From assembly GCA_029465975.1 (NCBI GenBank), contig CM055728.1, positions 10,704,292 through 10,768,291 on the forward strand: a stretch of DNA of 64,000 nucleotides. The letters run 5' to 3'. Within the stretch, counting starts at the first letter, position 1, and every line of letters starts with the position of its first letter. This document shows, piece by piece, positions 11,535 through 25,194 of this stretch. This stretch comes from Dallia pectoralis (lineage: Eukaryota; Chordata; Actinopteri; Esociformes; Umbridae). A model generated the notes under the pieces. The model was not told where the DNA came from and ran no database searches. It saw only the letters and a program-made list of their open reading frames with translations. The translations under genes and the position numbers were made by a program.

Positions 11535-14500
11535 CGACCACTCAAGGCTCATTCTGGCTTCCCAACAAAGTCAACTGCTGAAACGCTGATTGTGACACCT
11601 GGTAAACTACACAAACTTCCCCCGATCATGGAGAATTTATTCCCATCATGCATCTGTACTATGTAATGCTATCCCTATTGCGACTTAAATGTCAACCCTG
11701 ATTTTCAAATGATATGCTGCTCTTAATTACGTTGATATTTCCCCGAGCCAAACAAACCCACGCTCTCTTTCTCTGCTCATTTCTCCAACTTTCGCTCTCT
11801 CTCTCTCCTTCATTAACGACACAGGAGCCTTCGAGTTTACGGAGGAACGGCCCGTTGTGTTGGTATGAAGCACCCTTGCGGCGCACACTGAAGAAGACTC
11901 ACCATCTCACGGACCCGGTCTCCTGACGCACAATTCACGGTGCTCTGAAAGATAGGTTTAAAAAGAGCGGCGGATAAAAGAAAATGCCTGACCAAGAAGC
12001 CGTATGCAATGTAAAATAATATCGGCCTCTTTGTTGTCAAGGACCCGCAGCTCTGGGTTGGATTTCTGTGCTGCTTCTCCACTGCCAAACGAAAATAATC
12101 TAATTTTATGATATGCTAGATAGGAACCCGGCAAACACGCCAGGAGGCTCTTGATAGTCTTTACGGCCTCGATGTGGAACGGGTCTTCAGGCTCCAATTG
12201 GCAGGACTGTGGCTGAGAAGAAACGAGAGCGAACAATACGACTAGGCATGGACAATAGAAGTGCCTTTTGCTTTACTTTATAGGGCCAACAACTAGTTCC
12301 CGATTGCAGTGAATTATGAGGGGAGAATATACGATTGTCTTTAGTTCGCTCCCTACAGGCTTCTGGTTTGAGCTGAGAAGAAACGAGAGTTGAAAGAAAG
12401 CCGGCCGACGGAGACCCAGACGCGGCGGCACGGAGCTCGCTAACGGCGTCCAGACATAAAGGGCAAAGACTAACAGAATGAGCCCGTGGCCTTTGAAGGC
12501 GTTTCCATCTGGAGAGAGCACGCGGTCAGGCCGCGGACACGGAGAGCCAGACGGCTGTGGCGAGAGTGGGTTTGTGCCCGGGATGCCGATCGGATCGGGG
12601 CCAAACAAAGCGGTTAACGCGGGCCAACGCGGGCATCCCATTAGCCTTTGAGTGGAAATGTCAGCGTCTTGCCGCCCCAGTTCAGCGGGCTATTCCCTCG
12701 TTCCCGGGAGACGCGCGATGTAGAAACACCAACGAAGACGGTGGGGGAAATGAGTCAAATGCCAGCTGAGACTGTTAAGGAGGAAGAAACAAAAATAAAG
12801 GCATCGGCCCCTTTTTTCCTCTCGCTAGCCGCCTCACTCGATACCGGGGACCCATTCCGACAGAGATAACAAAAGCTGTTGATGGGGAGGAAAAGGCCAA
12901 CGCAGCCCGGTGATGTTCCTTCCCCCAACAGGTGTGTTATAGTGGCTAGGAAGTGTTTCATTCAACCAGAGATCGTAAACAAGATAGAAAGTCCCGGAAA
13001 TGTCCAAACGGCCGCATTACCGCGACGGCGACGACAGCCGCGATTGCAGAGAATTGAAGTAGAAATAGAGTGCAGCGATGGGCATCAAGGATTTGTCTCG
13101 AAAGGAGGCTGTTAAACGTCGGAGAGTTTTCGTTTCCAGCTCTTTGAAGTGGAGAGAGAGAGCGGTTTTGTTGGAACTTAAATGGTTTGACATCAGGTTG
13201 AACTCTGTAGTACATAAACCTCCGCCCTCTGTTACCTGAGCAGAATAACATGTGCTTCATATACATACGGTTTAGGATTTCATGTGATTTGGAGGGTACG
13301 GTTGTAAAAACGCAGGAAGTTGTTTGTGTCTTGGATGCTTGATCTTTGTCAGTGTTTTGAGGCTTTCACTCTAGCGTGTGTTAGGTGAGTGTGTTTATCC
13401 CAGACATTGTGGCCCGAGGCTCTGTCCTGAGAATGCCTGAGCGAGTGCCATTTCTCGGTAAAGGCCACAGTAAATAACAAGATCCCAATAAGGAGACCAC
13501 AGTGAACCCCCGCCATTCCTTACCCAGAACCCCAGACTCCCCCCCCACCCCCAGCTTACAGGCCTCTACTTCGCTCCACTCTCCACACATCAGCAAGGCA
13601 CGTTGTTTCACGTGGAAATCCATGCTAAAACCTGGTCCATAACAACAGATAAAACCCGGTCAACAGAGGCCACAGCGGGTCTATTAGTGGAGATGAGAGG
13701 CTCCGAGGTACGAGAATGTGAGCCAGCAGCCAATTCGACTCAGATGTATCAACGCTGAGACCCAACAGAACCGGTGCCAGAAGCCTGCTGGAGCACGTGA
13801 CTGGCCGGCCAAAACCTTCCCTCAGTCTACTCGCTAATCAAATGCCTGCTGGTTTTGTGGGCATAACACCGCTCAAGCCAATTTACAGAACAAAAGCATC
13901 TTGTTAATGACCTCAGTATTATACAAGCTACCCCCCCCTCCCTTTACAGCTCCTGATCTGTTTCTAACCCTGTCTCTTTCTCTTCCTATATTAGTCCATA
14001 ATTGGGTCCCCGAATATTATCTACAGGCAGACAGACAGACACAGGCAGGCAGGCAGACATACCGGCAAACAGGCAAGGTGACAAAGTTACAGCTGGGACA
14101 GTCTTGGAAGAACGTCACCACGGCATTAGCAGCGAGGATGTGGTTGCCACGGCTCGACCCGGTAGAACGACAGATGAGAGCGGTTTGGGAGTCGACCGAC
14201 CGTGCGTCTTCCCAAACCTAACCCGTCCCATCTCGAACCATTCCCATCTCCAACCCACAGAGCAACTATCTAACCCCAGACTCAGCTGGTGAAATGAATC
14301 GGGTCTCTCCCCGTAGTCCTCATTCTCATAACTACCCCCTCCCCCCACCCCTCAGCAACCCACCACTGGGGTCTGAGGTTAACCCGAGAAACTGTTCATG
14401 TCACACGGGTTTCTGCAAACATAACGCGCCTCACGCGTTACTTAGAGTTCGTAGGGGCCCGGGCTCTGCTGGCGTCAAGCCACAAACCGCCAGAGTAGGT

Positions 14501-14885
14501 CAGATGGTTTTGAGCCATCCTTAATGATATCATTTCTACTCAGGAACAGGAAAGAGAAACTATGCAGCATCGCTGGATATCTACATTCACACTGCTCATG
14601 GGACGGTCTTCACATCTTTCTGTCTGGGCTGTCTAAACTAAGCTGATACAGTTGGAAGAGATTTTTCAATCCCCCCCTCCTTCAATTCAGACATTATTCC
14701 ATCTTGGAAATAAGTAAGCCACTTAATACGTTAGGGCTGAACTATTAGTGGTTTCAAACGAGAGATCATGCCACGCTGTAACTAACTATAAGTGTGTGTT
14801 CCAAATGAAATGCAGAAACGATGAGCTGCGGGTAAACAACAACATTCTGATGCTCAATTAGCTGTGGTGGGAGTCAATAGCCTGT
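11535..14885. other. Unique intronic DNA, CpG-rich in the middle
   Basis: No gene recognised. The interval 12400-13100 is CpG-rich and complex and may include regulatory sequence. A short CAGA/GGCA repeat lies at 14024-14077. Confidence 0.5.
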
Positions 14886-14974
14886 GGAAAACACACACAT
14901 ACACACAACTCACACACACACACACACACACACACACAACTCACACACACACACACATACACACAACTCACACA
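14886..14974. repeat. (CA)n microsatellite with CTCACA interruptions
   Basis: CACACA runs separated by ACAACTCA, about 90 bp. Confidence 0.93.
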
Positions 14975-15120
14975 TGCATAAGGATGGGGTCTAACACGCT
15001 GAGGACATCCACACGTGCGCTGAGGACATCCACATGTGCGCTGATAAAGAATCGGAGGGCTCGTTCGGTAGTGGTTACAGCATCACAGGGGAATTGACAC
15101 AATGGTTGCCTTCCATGTAG

Positions 15121-15181
15121 AAAGAGAGAGAGCGAGAGAAAGAGAAAGTGAGGGAGAGAGAGATAGAGAGAGGGAGAGAGA

Positions 15182-15233
<52 letters not shown>

Positions 15234-15238
15234 CAGAC
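15121..15238. repeat. (GA)n microsatellite
   Basis: GAGAGA with GAAA, GGGA and GATA interruptions, about 118 bp, followed within 100 bp by a (CA)n tract. Confidence 0.93.
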
Positions 15239-15318
15239 AATGAGTTCAGGTTCATTGACTTCTACAGAGGCAGTGGAGCCCTGTAATTACCCTGGCTTAG
15301 ACAGGAGATGCTGGATAT

Positions 15319-15368
<50 letters not shown>

Positions 15369-15379
15369 ACACACACACA
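15319..15379. repeat. (CA)n microsatellite
   Basis: About 60 bp of CA dinucleotides with one GA interruption. Confidence 0.95.
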
Positions 15380-15788
15380 AATGAAACACACACGCAGTCT
15401 GGAAATCGTTCCAGAGAGGTCTATTCTTGGCTACCACAAAAAGCAGGGAGAGAAAAAGAAAAAAGAAAAGGGAACAGACGGAGAGAAAGACAGAACTGAG
15501 AATGGTTTCGCAAGTAGCAGTGGTGGCAGTCGTAAGACTGATTCAGATGTAGTCCTGGTTTAGAAAGATACAATAAGAGAGACAGAGAGAGACAGAGGAG
15601 CCCGTCGGTTGAGTAAAACAGAGCAAAACAATTCAATCTGTCCTTCATTGCCCTCCTTCTGCAGTACTGTTCTGACAAAGCCAGAGAAGTTAAGAAGCAC
15701 TGCAGCGGGTGAAGAGAAGAAAAATCAATGATAAGAGTCTCCACTTGCAGCGGTGAAGGAGTGAGGCGAGACGATACGGAGCACAGAG

Positions 15789-16262
15789 GAGGGTGGGAGG
15801 AGGTGGAGAGCAGGAGGAGGGGAGAGGGAGGTGGAGAGCAGGAGGGGGAGGAGGGAGGTGGAGAGCAGGAGGGGGAGAGGGAGGTGGAGAGCAGGAGGGG
15901 GAGGAGGGAGGTGGAGAGCAGGAGGGGGGGAGGGAGGTGGAGAGCAGGAGGAGGGGGAGGGAGGTGGAGAGCAGGTGGAGGGGAGGAGGGAGGTGGAGAG
16001 CAGGAGGGGGAGGAGGGAGGTGGAGAGCAGGAGGAGGGGGAGGGAGGTGGAGAGCAGGAGGGGGAGGAGGGAGGTGGAGAGCAGGAGGAGGGGGAGGGAG
16101 GTGGAGAGCAGGAGGGGGAGGAGGGAGGTGGAGAGCAGGAGGAGGGGGGAGGGAGGTGGAGAGCAGGAGGGGGGAGGAGGGAGGTGGAGAGCAGGAGGGG
16201 GGGAGGGAGGTGGAGAGCAGGAGGGGGGGAGGAGGGAGGTGGAGAGCAGGAGGGAGGGAGGG
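15789..16262. repeat. Polypurine minisatellite with G runs
   Basis: The unit is around 21-27 bp: GGAGGTGGAGAGCAGGAGG plus GGG(A/G)GGA runs. The plus strand is nearly all purine over 470 bp with many G3-G7 runs, so G-quadruplex or triplex (H-DNA) formation is plausible. Open frames rich in EGGGEQ or PPALHLP are artefacts. Confidence 0.95.
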
Positions 16263-18592
16263 GGCAGTCCCCAAAATGCCATGGATGGAGGTAGCTTTAT
16301 GTAAAAATCAGTCACCAAAATGCCATTATTTCCTATTGATGCGATAATGCCATTTAACGCCCTGCTCATCATGGAACAGTCTAATAAGATATGTGTAATA
16401 TATACAACCTCTTCTGCAGGTCGTCCACCTAGAGCTGCTCATGACACACAATCTAAGCATAAGACCGGTAGACTAATATTATTCACAACGTTTCTAGGAA
16501 TACAATTATCTTCCGAAGCGCTGGGATCAGAATTTAAGTTAAATATTTAGCAAATGAATCCCGAGTGGCCTGAGATCAGTTACAGAAGATCATTTCAATG
16601 TCAAGTTTAACGGTGAGATTTCGGCGGAACGTCGCTTGTCCGAAGTTAGAACGTCACGTTTATTTCCCCCCCTTCAAACATCTGCCTAAACCTCTCCCAT
16701 CAGAGGTAAGATGAATAGTGGAGCCTGAAGCTTTTACTGCGCAACTAAGACATCCCGCGCTCTCTATTGCAGAACAAGGTCCAGACACACAGACACACAA
16801 ATAGCCAAGCACAGAGAAGAGAAGTCCTTCAGGGGTCCATCATCCATCATTATTGGTTCTGTCCACTGGGTGCCCTCGTTGACTCAGCATTTCTACTGTC
16901 TACTTTGCAAACACACCCCAACACATGAACCCCCATTTCCCCAATGTGACGCAAGCCCCAGTGACGATAGAAACGCCCTTCACGGCTTACATTTCAGGAG
17001 TCCTTCAGCCTCAAGTCAGGGGCGTCATCTCAGGTGAACCAGAAGCGTGGCAAAATGACAAGATGCTCTGGATAATTGTTGAATAATTTACTGCTGTACC
17101 GTGCCATTTAGAAACTATATAATTTGAAAAACAAGCAAAATGTATTCCGCCATTATACTCTTAGATTATACGGTTCCTTTAGAACAACCTGGTCTACAAC
17201 TGGCAGTTACAATTTGTTCAGCACTGGGTTTCATTAGAACAACCTGGTCTACAACTGGCAGTTACAATTTGTTCAGCACTGTGTTTCATTAGAACAACCT
17301 GGTCTACAACTGGCAGTTACAATTTGTTCAGCACTGTGTTTCATTAGAACAACCTGGTCTACAACTAGCAGTTACAACTAGCAGCGACGATTTGCTTAGC
17401 ACAGGGTTTCCAGGGCTACACAGGCACCAGTAACATGCAGGGCTACATCAGTGATTTAGTCTAGACTTTCCTGTTTCGACTATACTTTTGGTACCAAGGA
17501 CTTAAGGAGGAGCTCAGGTGGAGAGGGAGGAGTAAACTATTAACGCGATAAGGCTTTCAAGATATGAAAAATTTAACGGGTAAAAACTAAACTAACATCT
17601 GTTTGTTAGACTGAATGAAGCCAAAATTGTTGTATACTTATAAAATATATGTACAGTATATAGTTAAAATACATTGAACACATTTCAAGTGTACTAAAAA
17701 TGCTATTTCCAATCATGTATTATAAGTATACTTAATTATGGAAAATAAATACACTGGAATATATTTAAATACTATTTTAAAGTAATTTCTTTAGGCTTAT
17801 CTTTATAGGAAGAAACTGAAATTCACGAATGGTAGAAGATAAAGTTAAGACAAAATTATTTGATTTTGGAGGTCTGTGTGAATTGAAATAAGTCATGTGA
17901 CTGTTGTTCTCATTTAAGAATAAGGTGATGGATGAGGTGATGACCTGAACATGAATCACCTTTAACTCAATATATGTCGCTCTGGTTCAAAATTCCCACA
18001 GTGGAAATCTTGAGAGTTATGAAGCCTGAACCCATACATCACTGACTGTATACATGACATGTCATAAAAAAATATACCGTAATTAAATACATATCCAATA
18101 TCAAATAACTGCTACACGCTTTTTGAGTAATACAATTAAAGAAGAAACCGACAATAGGATAATAAAACACAAAGGATTGGCTGCAAGCAATATTAAAAAG
18201 GCTGGTTGAGGAGTCACACGTGAAAAAGTATGACATTATGTTGAAAAGCTAAGTAGAAAAAATGACAAATGAAAACGCTAGTGCCTGAAAAACGAGTAAA
18301 AACCACTGTTCAGATCTCTGTATTAGTATTTATAACAACAGTATGCTATATACTGCTCTGAACTTGGATAACTGGGCCTCTGAAAAAGTCCAACAATTTG
18401 CCCCAACACCGTAGAAGCTTGAAGAAATATTGATTTTTATGTTTTTGCAACAGATTTACATTTTCTATAACAACAACTCAAGCACACCATAAAAGAACAA
18501 CTGTGTGACTATGTCTGGGGTTAACTTTGCATCGCACACACGCACACACGCACCACACACACACACACACATTTCAGACGCTTCATTGAGGC
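16263..18592. other. Unique AT-rich intronic DNA
   Basis: Apart from the 55-bp repeat at 17178-17396 and a short CA run near 18557, nothing recognisable. The part 17560-18480 is AT-rich with no long frames. Confidence 0.5.
17178..17396. repeat. 55-bp direct repeat, four copies
   Basis: AGAACAACCTGGTCTACAAC recurs at 17181, 17236, 17291 and 17346, with the rest of the 55-bp unit nearly identical; the last copy is diverged. Confidence 0.95.
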
Positions 18593-19228
18593 GGCATCAG
18601 TATGGGTGCAGTGGGCGCCATCAGTATGGGTACAGTGGGCAGCATCAGTGTGGGTGCCATCAGTATGGGTGCAGTGGGTGCCATCAGTATGGGTACAGTG
18701 GGCGCCATCAGTATGGGTGCAGTGGTGCCATCAGTATGGGTGCAGTGGGTGCCATCAGTATGGGTACAGTGGGTGCCATCAGTATGGGTACAGTGGGTGC
18801 CATCAGTATGGGTACAGTGGGCACCATCAGTATGGGTACAGTGGGTGCCATCAGTATGGGTGCAGTGGGTGCCATCAGTATGGGTGCAGTGGGTGCCATC
18901 AGTATGGGTACAGTGGGTGCCATCAGTATGGGTACAGTGGGTGCCATCAGTATGGGTACAGTGGGCACCATCAGTATGGGTACAGTGGGTGCCATCAGTA
19001 TGGGTACAGTGGGTGCCATCAGTATGGGTACAGTGGGTGCCATCAGTATGGGTGCAGTGGGCGCCATCAGTATGGGTGCAGTGGGTGCCATCAGTATGGG
19101 TGCAGTGGGTGCCATCAGTATGGGTGCAGTGGGTGCCATCAGTATGGGTACAGTGGGTGCCATCAGTATGGGTACAGTGGGCACCATCAGTATGGGTACA
19201 GTGGGTGCCATCAGTATGGGTACAGTGG
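18593..19228. repeat. 24-bp minisatellite, about 26 copies
   Basis: The unit is GCCATCAGTATGGGTACAGT plus GGGT, with (A/G)CAGTG and G(C/T)(G/A)CC variants. The period is eight codons, so frames in several phases stay open (AISMGTVG, VPSVWVQW, CHQYGCSG); none is a gene. One short unit lies near 18640-18660. Confidence 0.98.
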
Positions 19229-20507
19229 TACAGTGCAATCAGATAATGACACGCGCCAAATAATGTCTAGGCGATGTGTTGTCGAGCGATTTGGATCGTT
19301 TTAGTGGTAGTTTAATATATATAAAGCTGAATTATTGTCGGTGCTGCGTACTTGTCATTTATCTGGAGATTTGACAAACCACTTATTGGTCCCTTGCAGT
19401 TTAAGAAAGCCTGTGAGATTGCCCTCTCAAGCATCTGCGTGAAGGCTCCGGATGAAGTACTCCGTAGTACAAAACATGATGTGTTTGGACCCAAACACAA
19501 TGCACTCCAAGCCAGATGATTGCCTGCGGAAAACTGAAGTGTCTCACCCGGAACTGTGTGCGGGATAATCCATTTACGGGAGGAATTCTCCGCTGGTAAA
19601 TTATAGCAATGAGAACCGAGTAGAATCAGCTACTATCGTTAATTAAATATCATTCTTCTCATCTAGATCATTGAAACGTGTTAACAGATTTTAACGTTCT
19701 CTTTAGGCCATATTCTTTCCTACACCAAGTCCATTTGTTTGACTGGTGTGTATTTACGTGGTCAGCGTATTCACGGTGGCGCGTTTCGATTGGACACACA
19801 TCGAATGGTGACATTTGATTGACATTGAAATCTACTGATTGTACACATGTACACAGCGTGCAATCTGTTTCGGTGGCATAGATGACGTGAGAATGACACA
19901 TGCAATTGATGTGAACAAAAAGAAGAGTTGACTGACTTTTTAGAATTGTAAATATTACTGTCTTTTTAATTTTACTCTGATCTGAATATGTTCAACTATT
20001 AATAGAGTGAATATTTACATGTATTTTTCTGCATTGAACTGCATGTGATGTGATTTCACAGCAGTTTTAGACCTTTTTTTTTAAACAAGGCCAAAGCCGT
20101 AAACTTCATACCCTTTAGTCCACAGGACCAAGGCTCCAGAGTAAATGTGTTTTTACAACAACACATGAGCACTTCCTACCCTGAACATTAGAGTTTTTGC
20201 AAAAAGTTTCATGTCTGGTTCCATGGTCACGTTGAAGAGGAACATTGGTTCTTCTCAGTCAACAAAAAGGTAGAACCATACAACATTGCAGAGGACACTG
20301 TTATTGCACAGAGGGAACAAAGCAAATGGAAAAGGGGTTAGCAAAATCTGAAGAAAGAAAATGAAGAAAAACATCTGTAGAACATGTATGTATGTAAGAG
20401 TTTACAAATGATGCCGACAAGTTTACAAAACAAGCAGAAAATACCGCCGGGACCAGAATGGCAACACAGATAACAAAATCATAAGGGTTAAGGAGACAAG
20501 CAAAGAG

Positions 20508-20517
20508 AGAGAGAGAA

Positions 20518-20560
<43 letters not shown>

Positions 20561-20663
20561 AAGAGACAGAGAGAGAGGCAGACAGAGACACAGAGAGAAA
20601 GAGAGACAGACAGAGACAGAGAGAGAGACACACAGAGACAGAGAGACAGACAGAGACGGAGAG

Positions 20664-20696
<33 letters not shown>

Positions 20697-20757
20697 GACA
20701 CACAGAGACAGAGAGACAGACAGAGACAGAGAGAGAGAGAGAGAGACAGAGAGAGAA
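20508..20757. repeat. (GA)n/(GACA)n compound microsatellite
   Basis: About 250 bp of GAGA mixed with GACAGAGA and CACAGA words. The minus-strand frames of SLSLSLCVS type are artefacts. Confidence 0.95.
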
Positions 20758-20870
20758 GTTGCCAGTCCTAAATAGTGGAATTGATAAGAAGGCTATTCCT
20801 GTTGTTCCTGTTCCTGTGAAATTTCGGTACCTGGGAGCGCATCTGGACGGGAGAGTAGAGAGACAGCTTG

Positions 20871-20942
20871 CGAGAGCGAGACCACGAGAGCGAGACCACG
20901 AGAAGAGCGAGACCACGAGAGCGAGACCACGAGAGCGAGACT
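20871..20942. repeat. 14-bp repeat, about five copies
   Basis: CGAGAGCGAGACCA units with one shortened copy (GAAGAGCGAGACCA). Confidence 0.9.
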
Positions 20943-21890
20943 ACCTCCCACCTGTTGCATATTCCAGGTGCTGGTAGCGGTACCAGTATCGGATCAAATG
21001 CAAACTATACCCAACTAGTCAGTAATTGAGAGAATAAATTGCAGAAAATAACAGCACACAATAAGTAACTAATATAGTTATGTACATTGGTCTTCCCCTT
21101 ATTATGGAGTTTAAAAAGTTGGACAATGACTTATTCACTACCAAAAAGATGAATTGCTTTACCACAAGTGTTAAATATGTCCATCACCTGCCAAATAGTT
21201 TTCACAACGTTACTTAAAATCATGTAATGTTTCATCTTTCACATCTCTGGAAGAAAAGTGCACAAAAAACCAGAGTCCCGGAAATACTAGTTAATCAGAT
21301 GAGTTATATAGAATAAAGCAGGAGTGACTTTAGAGGTAGGAAATAGCCTCTGTGTAACCTCTACATTTAATTAGAGATTATAAAGCATATAATTATTGCC
21401 AAATCACCACACTGACTTCTCAGATGCAGCTGAAAGCCATTTTTGGACATTGGGAGACCCATTGTTTGTTGAAAAACCTGGGCAGATAAGTAAAAGGACA
21501 TCAGAAAGCCAAGATGCCGCTGCCAGAAACCAGTTTGTTCAGAAACGTGTAGAAAGACAAAACGTTCTGCAATTCTTTTTTATTCCATTGAGATCCGACA
21601 GTGGATTTTGAATCACCTCTCCAAGCTGGCGCTCTCTTGAGAATACCTGATCTTCTGAGGACCTGATCAAATCAGAGGAACAGCGAAGAGCCAAACACTC
21701 CTATTGGAAGAAGTCAGGACAAAAAACGTTCCACCAATCCAACACACCTGAACGCCCAGAATTCTTATTCTTTCACACTTTAAGATATGCAAAGAGAGTG
21801 TTAAGAAAGCTTGTAAGACAATCTCCTACCTACTTTTCACAACGACTCATTGAGGCTTGGATTGACTCACTCCAAGGCAACTACCCAAAG

Positions 21891-22406
21891 CAGTGTCTGG
21901 GGTACATTATCCAGTGTCTGGGGTACATTATCCAGTGTCTGGGGTTCATTATCCAGTGTCTGGGGTACATTATCCAGTGTCTGGGGTACGTTATCCAGTG
22001 TCTGGGGTACATTATCCAGTGTCTGGGGTACATTATCCAGTGTCTGGGGTACATTATCCAGTGTCTGGGGTACATTATCCAGTGTCTGGGGTACATTATC
22101 CAGTGTCTGGGGTTCATTATCCAGTGTCTGGGGTACATTATCCAGTGTCTGGGGTTCATTATCCAGTGTCTGGGGTACATTATCCAGTGTCTGGGGTACA
22201 TTATCCAGTGTCTGGGGTACATTATCCAGTGTCTGGGGTTCATTATCCAGTGTCTGGGGTACATTATCCAGTGTCTGGGGTACATTATCCAGTGTCTGGG
22301 GTACATTATCCAGTGTCTGGGGTACATTATCCAGTGTCTGGGGTACATTATCCAGTGTCTGGGGTACATTATCCAGTGCCTGGTGTACATTATCCAGTGT
22401 CTGGGC
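21891..22406. repeat. 21-bp minisatellite, about 24 copies
   Basis: The unit is CAGTGTCTGGGGTACATTAT plus C, with occasional TTCATT, ACGTT or final GCCTGGTG variants. The seven-codon period gives open frames on both strands (YIIQCLG, DNVPQTL) that are artefacts. Confidence 0.98.
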
Positions 22407-22419
22407 TTGAGTTAACACG

Positions 22420-22423
22420 TGCA

Positions 22424-22473
<50 letters not shown>
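22420..22473. repeat. (ACGC)n/(CA)n microsatellite
   Basis: GCACGCACGCACGC followed by CA dinucleotides, just after the 21-bp array. Confidence 0.95.
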
Positions 22474-22476
<3 letters not shown>

Positions 22477-25194
22477 ACAAGTCTCTCCATTTTCGTATAT
22501 TGGCACAGCTTTTTAGTTTTATTATCTTTAGTACTGTGTAGTTATAGTTTAGTCAATTACTTACAGAAAATATATTTGTAGTCTTCTTATTACCTCATTT
22601 CTTTTGTGTCAATGATTTATTTTTGTTACTACTATGAATAATATGTCTTCTTGCGGTCCTGTTAAATTGTTTGATTCAATTGTACTAGTTATTTTCTATG
22701 GTTACATTAACGCTAGGGAAGCATTTCACCTCGATCCTCACTGCTAACTCTCTTTAATCACATTTCTGTATTTAATATTATTTCCTGGTGTTATTTTAAT
22801 TCATAAGTAGGATGTATTTCTGTGACTGGAGAAATTGTTTGTATGCTACAGAGAACGTTATGTTGCTGCTCTCCGAAGCCGATTCAACCGGACTTGAACA
22901 ATTGTACAACTATTAATTTGCATAATTGTGCACAATCAAGATTACGGTAAATAGTGTATTTGTGGTGCTTAAAATAATTCAAGCATATCACTGCTATATG
23001 CTGTGGGTGGAAAATCATTGAAACGGGGTAAAACTCACAATATCTCTAAATGTTTACTCTCCACAATGACTGTTGTTCTTCACCAGAAGGACGGGGTAAA
23101 AATGGCAAGGTGAGAGAAGAGCAGAAGAGCCCGTTGCCAATAAGGATTAAAAACACATTATTTTGCGGTTCATCTTAGTTAAAAGTCGTGACATGAACCG
23201 GCTTTGGAGTGTTTAGGGTATTTAACCACTGTAGTTCTCGCGACAGGCCTGGGAACATTCAGAAGAGGTGTAAAGATAACTAGGACTACGAACCATGGGT
23301 ATTTGGCGCAGCGGTACGGTCTGGACTCTAAATTAGGCTTCCAACTACCCATTACAATTGCCTGTGCCTGTGTGCTCTCTGTCGTTCACATGTTCCTAAA
23401 TCCAGCTATATTGCTTTAACCTTCTTTCAGAATTGCGACTGGAAGTGGTTTTAAATCGCTGGTGTTCAGATGCCATTCCCATTTGACGTCCCTTTTCTGA
23501 AGCCTCATTGATTCAAGCAGAGTCTGAGCACGTCATAAAACCTACTCCGTCCAGCGGACTCAACATTACTGGTTTTATCCCACAATCCATTACCGCCGTT
23601 TTATTTATACACGTACATTTTTTATAACGTTGAAAAAAGACGTTTACATTACGGTAAAATAACGTACATCATGCTGGTTTCTGCTCTGTTTGCACTGTTT
23701 CGTGTACGTCTTAAAATGTGTTCTAACGCTGCAGCCAGTGGTCAGAAAGACATCTATGTGTGTTTGAAGACTTGGCGAATAAACCTGATTCTCACTCTAA
23801 TTCTGAATCTGGTCTTTACTATATTATGCATTCATTGCATAGTATTGCATGTCTTTACCGCCCGTTAATTAAAGAAAAAACATTCACACAAACACGACAA
23901 GGACAAGAATCAAATGGATGCAATGCGAAGCTCTGAAAAGCCTGCCTCTAACTGACAAACACCACAGGCTCGTAGCCGTTTCTTCTGCAGGGAGACATTT
24001 TCGTTGGGTTCCCTGAATCTCTTTTCATCATGCTTGCTGTTGTCCGGGGATCAACAGAAGACGCACACCCCAGGACCGTAGCAGAGAGAGTGTTAATGGG
24101 GTCAAAGGTGAAGCAGCAGAACCCTAATTAGAACCACCCGCTACTGCGACCCAGAGTGGGCTTACATTACTGGGCTCCACCAACCTCTTAACACTCGACA
24201 TACCAAAATGCTTTGACGTCCCATCTGCCCCGGCACTTGACAAAATAGCGGGCGGTGGGGAAATACTGTAAAATATTGTAATAATGCTTGTTCTGCAGGC
24301 TAGCAGAGATTCATTAGATTTTCTAATAAAGTTCAGTGTCGTAGGCAAGCCTGGAAATGATATAAAAATCCACAATAGCAATATTTACTCAGGGTCTTTA
24401 TTACAATATTCACTCCATACCCACACATGAAATATGAAAGGCGAAAATATACTTGTGAACAGCTTTGCTCGTGTAATAGTTGTAGGTTTTTATACAAAGC
24501 CAGAGACCAGTCTGAGTTCATTTGACTATTGTACATATTGCTATTGCTTACAATCTCCAATGAATGTTAGATTAAATTGAGCCTCTAGTCCCCTCTAACT
24601 CAACTCTGGACCACAAAGCCAGTTCCAATTTGTGTTTTTTCATTGCAACCCACTGATAAGAGACTTTCAGACCTGGGACACCACAACGTCACAATCAATG
24701 AAGCAGAATTAAATAAAATAAATAAAACCAGCAAGCCCCAGATCTTGTTGGGTGAGAACAGTGGTTCAGTGACAGGTTGCAGGGTGGTTCAGTGACAGGT
24801 TGCAAAAGGCTCATTGACGCGCCAGGCCACGGAAAGCCATCCCGTCTGGTCCAAACTGACAGAAGATCTACGGTGGCAATGGTGTGTCATCATCAGGTTG
24901 CAGGAAATATCCCTGTGTGCGTTTTGTTAGCTTGTCTGTCACTGTTTGCTAATATAACACAGCAGGGGGGCGGTGAAATGCTGTGCTTTTGAAGACACAA
25001 GAGTATCCGGAGAAGACGAACATCACAAAAGCGTTTGTAAAACCCCAACATACTGAGCTAGTATGGTGGAAGTAGAGAGTCTAGGAAACAGTTTTCCTCA
25101 GTCCTTTTTGTGTGTGTGATGTTTGTGGTGTTTGCGGTGTTGTCACAACGCTTTGCAACGAGTCCTGAGCTACTTCGACTGCCGTTTATTTTTA
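22474..25194. other. Unique intronic DNA between the 21-bp array and the first Tc1-like copy
   Basis: No repeat array or coding feature. 24060-24260 is complex, with CCCTAATTAGAACC, and could be regulatory; unsupported otherwise. Confidence 0.45.

Noticed and set aside
18505..19304. Frames of 176-252 codons on both strands
   Set aside because: 24-bp tandem repeat artefact.
20759..20977. Possible LINE reverse-transcriptase fragment (FRYLGAHLDGRVERQ)
   Set aside because: Only about 15 residues look suggestive and the rest is the 14-bp GAGCGAGACCAC repeat; too little to support.
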